Origin: Peptostreptococcaceae bacterium
GTDB lineage: Bacteria > Bacillota > Clostridia > Peptostreptococcales > Peptostreptococcaceae
Direction: 5' to 3'
Length of the DNA: 64,000 nucleotides
NCBI GenBank assembly: GCA_025210335.1
Contig: JAOARY010000045.1
Location: forward strand, 87,468-151,467
Positions 61,432 through 64,000 of this stretch are shown piece by piece. A program made the position numbers and the translations under genes. Under the pieces are notes generated by a model, which saw nothing but the letters and a program-made list of their open reading frames with translations, had not been told where the DNA came from and ran no database searches. Numbering within the stretch: position 1 is the first letter of the stretch; each line of letters opens with the position of its first letter.

Positions 61432-62817
61432 TTATATTATTCCTTTTGTCCAATTACTAAATCTAAGCCAAAAAATAGCAATTACAGCACCTATTATATT
61501 CGATAATGCAATAGCATACCAAATACCATCTTGTTTAAAATCAAATATTCTTGATAATAAAAAACCTAAAAAAACTCTAAAAAGCCAAAGTGAAGTTATG
61601 GAAATAAGCATTGGAGGAATAGTTCTACCACTACCTTTAAATATTCCATTTGATACATTCATAAGACCTATAAATCCAAATGTTAGACTGGATATGTTTA
61701 AATATCTGCTACCTAATTCCAAAACTTCTTTTTCGTTATTAAATAACATTATTATTTTTCTAGAGTCTAATATACATATGATACCTATAATGCTTAGTGT
61801 TATAAAAACAGTCAAAAGACTTATGTTTGCAATTGATTTTGCTCTTTGTTCCTTTTTAGCACCTATATTTTGTCCAACCATTGTAGTTGCAGATGTGGAT
61901 ATACCAAATGCCAGAATTATTGGTAAACTAACAATTCTATTGACTATACCATAAGAAGCAACTGTTATAGTTCCAAAATAAGCGACCAAACTTGTCATAA
62001 ATATTTGTCCAAGAGCCATCATAGATTGTTCTACAGATGAAGGAATTCCTATTAAAACTATTTTTTTTATGACTTTTTTATTTGGTTTTAAATATAGTGG
62101 ATTTAATTTTAGACCCTTAGAACCTTTTAGTAATATATATATTGCATAAAAAGTAACAACTGCCCGAGATATTATAGTAGCAAGTGCAGCACCTTGAACA
62201 CCCAAGGGATCAATAAATCCAAAACCAAATATAAAAATTGGATCTAATATAATATTTAAAATAACAGAAGAAACCATCATTTTCATGGGTGTTTTTGTAT
62301 CTCCAATACCTCTAAGTGATGAAGAAAATATAAAAAAACAAAACATAAATGGCATTCCTGCAAATATTATTTTTAGATAATCAGAAGAGTCTTTTACAAT
62401 ACTATCATCAGCACCCATATATTTTATTATATTTGAACTAAACAAATATCCACTTATAGATATTATAAGAGCTAGGGTTCCAACTACTGTTACAATTTGT
62501 CCTAGGGTTTGTTCAATCATGATTTCATTTTTAGCACCTTTATACTGAGCAATTAAAGATGTTCCAGCTATTGTTAGTCCTGCGGCAATAGAAACCATCA
62601 AAAATACTATCGGAAAAGATATAGAAATTGATGCAACTGCATTTGAACCTAATTTACCAACCCATAATGTATCAGCTAAATTATATAAAGTTTGCATAAG
62701 TTGACTAATCATTATTGGAAGGGAAAGTTTAATCATTGATGGAATTATTTTCCCATCTGTTATAAAATTATAGTTTTTTTCATTTTCTAAATTTCTTTCT
62801 TTTTTTATATCCCCCAC
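61432..62817 (-). CDS. MATE-family efflux antiporter
   Basis: Twelve-helix antiporter of 461 residues (MIKLSLPIMISQLMQTLYNLADTLWVGKLGSNAVASISISFP; second half VLIGIPSSVEQSMMALGQIFMTSLVAYFG). It belongs to the NorM/DinF-like branch and differs from the MATE at 32916-34271. It starts with GTG after AAAGGGG. The substrate is unknown, though cationic drugs or metabolites are typical. It is the upstream gene of the rnz operon. Confidence 0.93.
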   Translation of the reverse strand: MGDIKKERNLENEKNYNFITDGKIIPSMIKLSLPIMISQLMQTLYNLADTLWVGKLGSNAVASISISFPIVFLMVSIAAGLTIAGTSLIAQYKGAKNEIMIEQTLGQIVTVVGTLALIISISGYLFSSNIIKYMGADDSIVKDSSDYLKIIFAGMPFMFCFFIFSSSLRGIGDTKTPMKMMVSSVILNIILDPIFIFGFGFIDPLGVQGAALATIISRAVVTFYAIYILLKGSKGLKLNPLYLKPNKKVIKKIVLIGIPSSVEQSMMALGQIFMTSLVAYFGTITVASYGIVNRIVSLPIILAFGISTSATTMVGQNIGAKKEQRAKSIANISLLTVFITLSIIGIICILDSRKIIMLFNNEKEVLELGSRYLNISSLTFGFIGLMNVSNGIFKGSGRTIPPMLISITSLWLFRVFLGFLLSRIFDFKQDGIWYAIALSNIIGAVIAIFWLRFSNWTKGII

Positions 62818-62917
62818 ATTTTTTCCCCTTTAAACTTATATTATAAAACCAAAATTACTTAATTTATATTATATAAAAAATATATTTTAATTTGAAAACA
62901 TTGATATTACAAATATA

Positions 62918-63391
62918 TTAATTTTTAATTATTTTTTCAAGATTTATAAGTTTTTCTTTCATATCTAAACCATATGCATATCCTACTAATTTTTTGTTTG
63001 AACCAATAACTCTATGACAAGGTATTATTATCGGTATATTATTTTTATTATTAGCCATACCAACTGCACGAGATGCTTTTTCATTTCCAATTTTTATTGC
63101 AATATCTTTATAAGTACAAACTGTGCCATAAGGTATATTTAAAAGTTCATTCCAAACTTTCTTTTGAAATTCACTACCTTTTAAATTAAGCTTTATATCA
63201 AATGTTTTTCTTTCTTTGTTGAAATATTCTATTAATTGTTTTTTTATAGATTTAAAAAATTCATCATTTTTCTCAAATTCATCTAAATTTATTTTATTTT
63301 CTTTAGTTTTAATTGATAGTTTAAATAAGCCATTTTCATCACCAATCAATATTATTTGACCAAATTCACTATCAAATTCTGTATAATACAT
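62918..63391 (-). CDS. ogt: Methylated-DNA-protein cysteine methyltransferase
   Basis: Suicide DNA-repair protein of 157 residues that removes alkyl groups from O6-guanine. The acceptor cysteine C125 is in IPCHRVIG, preceded by the recognition helix region GTVCTYKDIAIKIGNEKASRAVGMANNKN. The N-terminal half is the usual RNase H-like fold. The start follows AGGAGG. It is a single gene; no Ada-type regulator is present nearby. Confidence 0.96.
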   Translation of the reverse strand: MYYTEFDSEFGQIILIGDENGLFKLSIKTKENKINLDEFEKNDEFFKSIKKQLIEYFNKERKTFDIKLNLKGSEFQKKVWNELLNIPYGTVCTYKDIAIKIGNEKASRAVGMANNKNNIPIIIPCHRVIGSNKKLVGYAYGLDMKEKLINLEKIIKN

Positions 63392-63654
63392 AAAATTTCC
63401 TCCTAATAATTATTTTATAATATACCCTCTTTATTATAATATTAAAATAGATGTAAAAACAATAAATTGTGATATTTGCTAAAATTTTTTTGATTTACTG
63501 TATTACTAAAGGAAAATGTTTTATTAGTTAAATATAATAACATTTAAATTTTGAATTATATTTATTATATGTTATAGTGTTAAACTGTATGAAATAAAAG
63601 AAACTAATATATTATATAGTATATTAAGTTTTTAATTTATTAGGAGGTTTTTTT

Positions 63655-64000
63655 TGAATTATAAAAATAAAATTGATTGGTCGGTATTATCCATTAGTGG
63701 AGGATTATTAGTCATATTTGTTCTCTTTTCTATTTTCAATTCAGAATTTATCAATAATTTGGTTGATGTTGGTTTTAATTTTTCTGTGAAATATTTTGGC
63801 TCTTTTTGGCAAATTCTTATGTTAGGAACATTTCTTATTGCTTTATTCATAGCATTTTCTCGATTTGGTGATATAAAATTAGGAAATTTAGATAAACCAG
63901 AAATGAATAGATTTAGATGGATATCTATAATCATGTGTACATTATTAGCAGGAGGTGGTGTATTTTGGGCGGCAGCTGAACCAATATATCATTTTATAGC
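63655..64000 (+). CDS. BCCT-family betaine/carnitine/choline transporter (3' truncated by window edge)
   Basis: The frame opens with TTG 63655 behind TTAGGAGG and continues off the right edge. The 115 residues in the window show two or three hydrophobic segments: helix 1 (about 11-28), helix 2 (about 51-68) and a segment ending GGGVFWAAAEPIYHF, which corresponds to the conserved region after helix 3 of BCCT carriers. These import glycine betaine, carnitine or choline for osmoprotection or metabolism. The substrate cannot be set from this part. Confidence 0.85.

Noticed and set aside
63659..63934. Minus-strand open frame at the right edge
   Set aside because: It lies opposite the start of the BCCT transporter, which has a ribosome site and conserved motifs on the plus strand.
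1..64000. tRNA genes, CRISPR arrays, insertion sequences, prophage or toxin-antitoxin modules
   Set aside because: No cloverleaf-like GGTTCGA-type segments, regular spacer-repeat arrays, transposase or phage genes were seen on either strand by reading.

Overview
The window is very AT-rich (roughly a quarter G+C by eye), with strong Shine-Dalgarno sequences, many TTG starts, short T-tailed hairpin terminators and tightly packed operons. This fits a low-GC anaerobic Firmicute (class Clostridia or Tissierellia). Selenium-linked purine catabolism, a sigma-54 activator, an oxygen-independent gene set and a GH101/GH129-like glycosidase suggest a purine- and amino-acid-fermenting, probably host-associated anaerobe. 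I cannot name the species. No rRNA, tRNA, CRISPR array, insertion sequence or prophage was seen.

Layout. 1-575: end of a FecE-type ABC ATPase. 598-3472 (minus): two-component system. 3715-6457: alkaline phosphatase behind a candidate four-repeat Pho box, then a YibE/F membrane protein. 6723-24686: the centrepiece, a selenium-dependent molybdenum hydroxylase and purine-degradation cluster: yqeC, a mocA-yqeB fusion, xdhC, a YgeV-like sigma-54 activator, ssnA, ygeX, ygeY, ygeW, a small membrane protein, an NCS2 purine permease, a PreA-like Fe-S enzyme, a dihydropyrimidinase, a selenium-dependent xanthine dehydrogenase and a P-loop NTPase. A well-matched -24/-12 promoter precedes ygeX, with palindromes upstream that could bind the activator.

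24766-29136: a second two-component system and a secreted glycosidase. 29388-36990: housekeeping genes (GNAT, CobO-type adenosyltransferase, MscS channel, MsrB, sirtuin, MATE, a fused FakA-FakB-like protein, a DUF1295 membrane protein). 37122-41094: a TroABCD-like metal importer. 41298-45675: PduO-type adenosyltransferase, diguanylate cyclase, ferredoxin-like protein, and htpG behind a perfect CIRCE operator. 45747-47397: TPP riboswitch and a ThiE-ThiD fusion. 47482-53075: a Fur box between a mini-cytochrome-like membrane protein and an AraC plus YbtP/YbtQ-like transporter operon. 53154-54674: CvfB and HutD. 54750-56554 (minus): rpsD with a long structured leader, and exonuclease III. 56832-64000: DUF1576 protein, small conserved proteins, a GlpA-like oxidoreductase, RNase Z, MATE, Ogt and the start of a BCCT transporter.

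How the genes fit together. In the purine cluster, NCS2 would import xanthine or urate. The XDH, matured by YqeB, YqeC, MocA and XdhC, interconverts purines. SsnA, HydA, YgeW and YgeY are candidates for ring opening and carbamoyl or ureido removal, and YgeX releases pyruvate and ammonia from 2,3-diaminopropionate. Metal homeostasis is the second theme: FecE fragment, Fur-box locus and Tro importer. Candidate regulatory features are a PhoP box, CIRCE, Fur box, TPP riboswitch, sigma-54 promoter and the structured rpsD leader.
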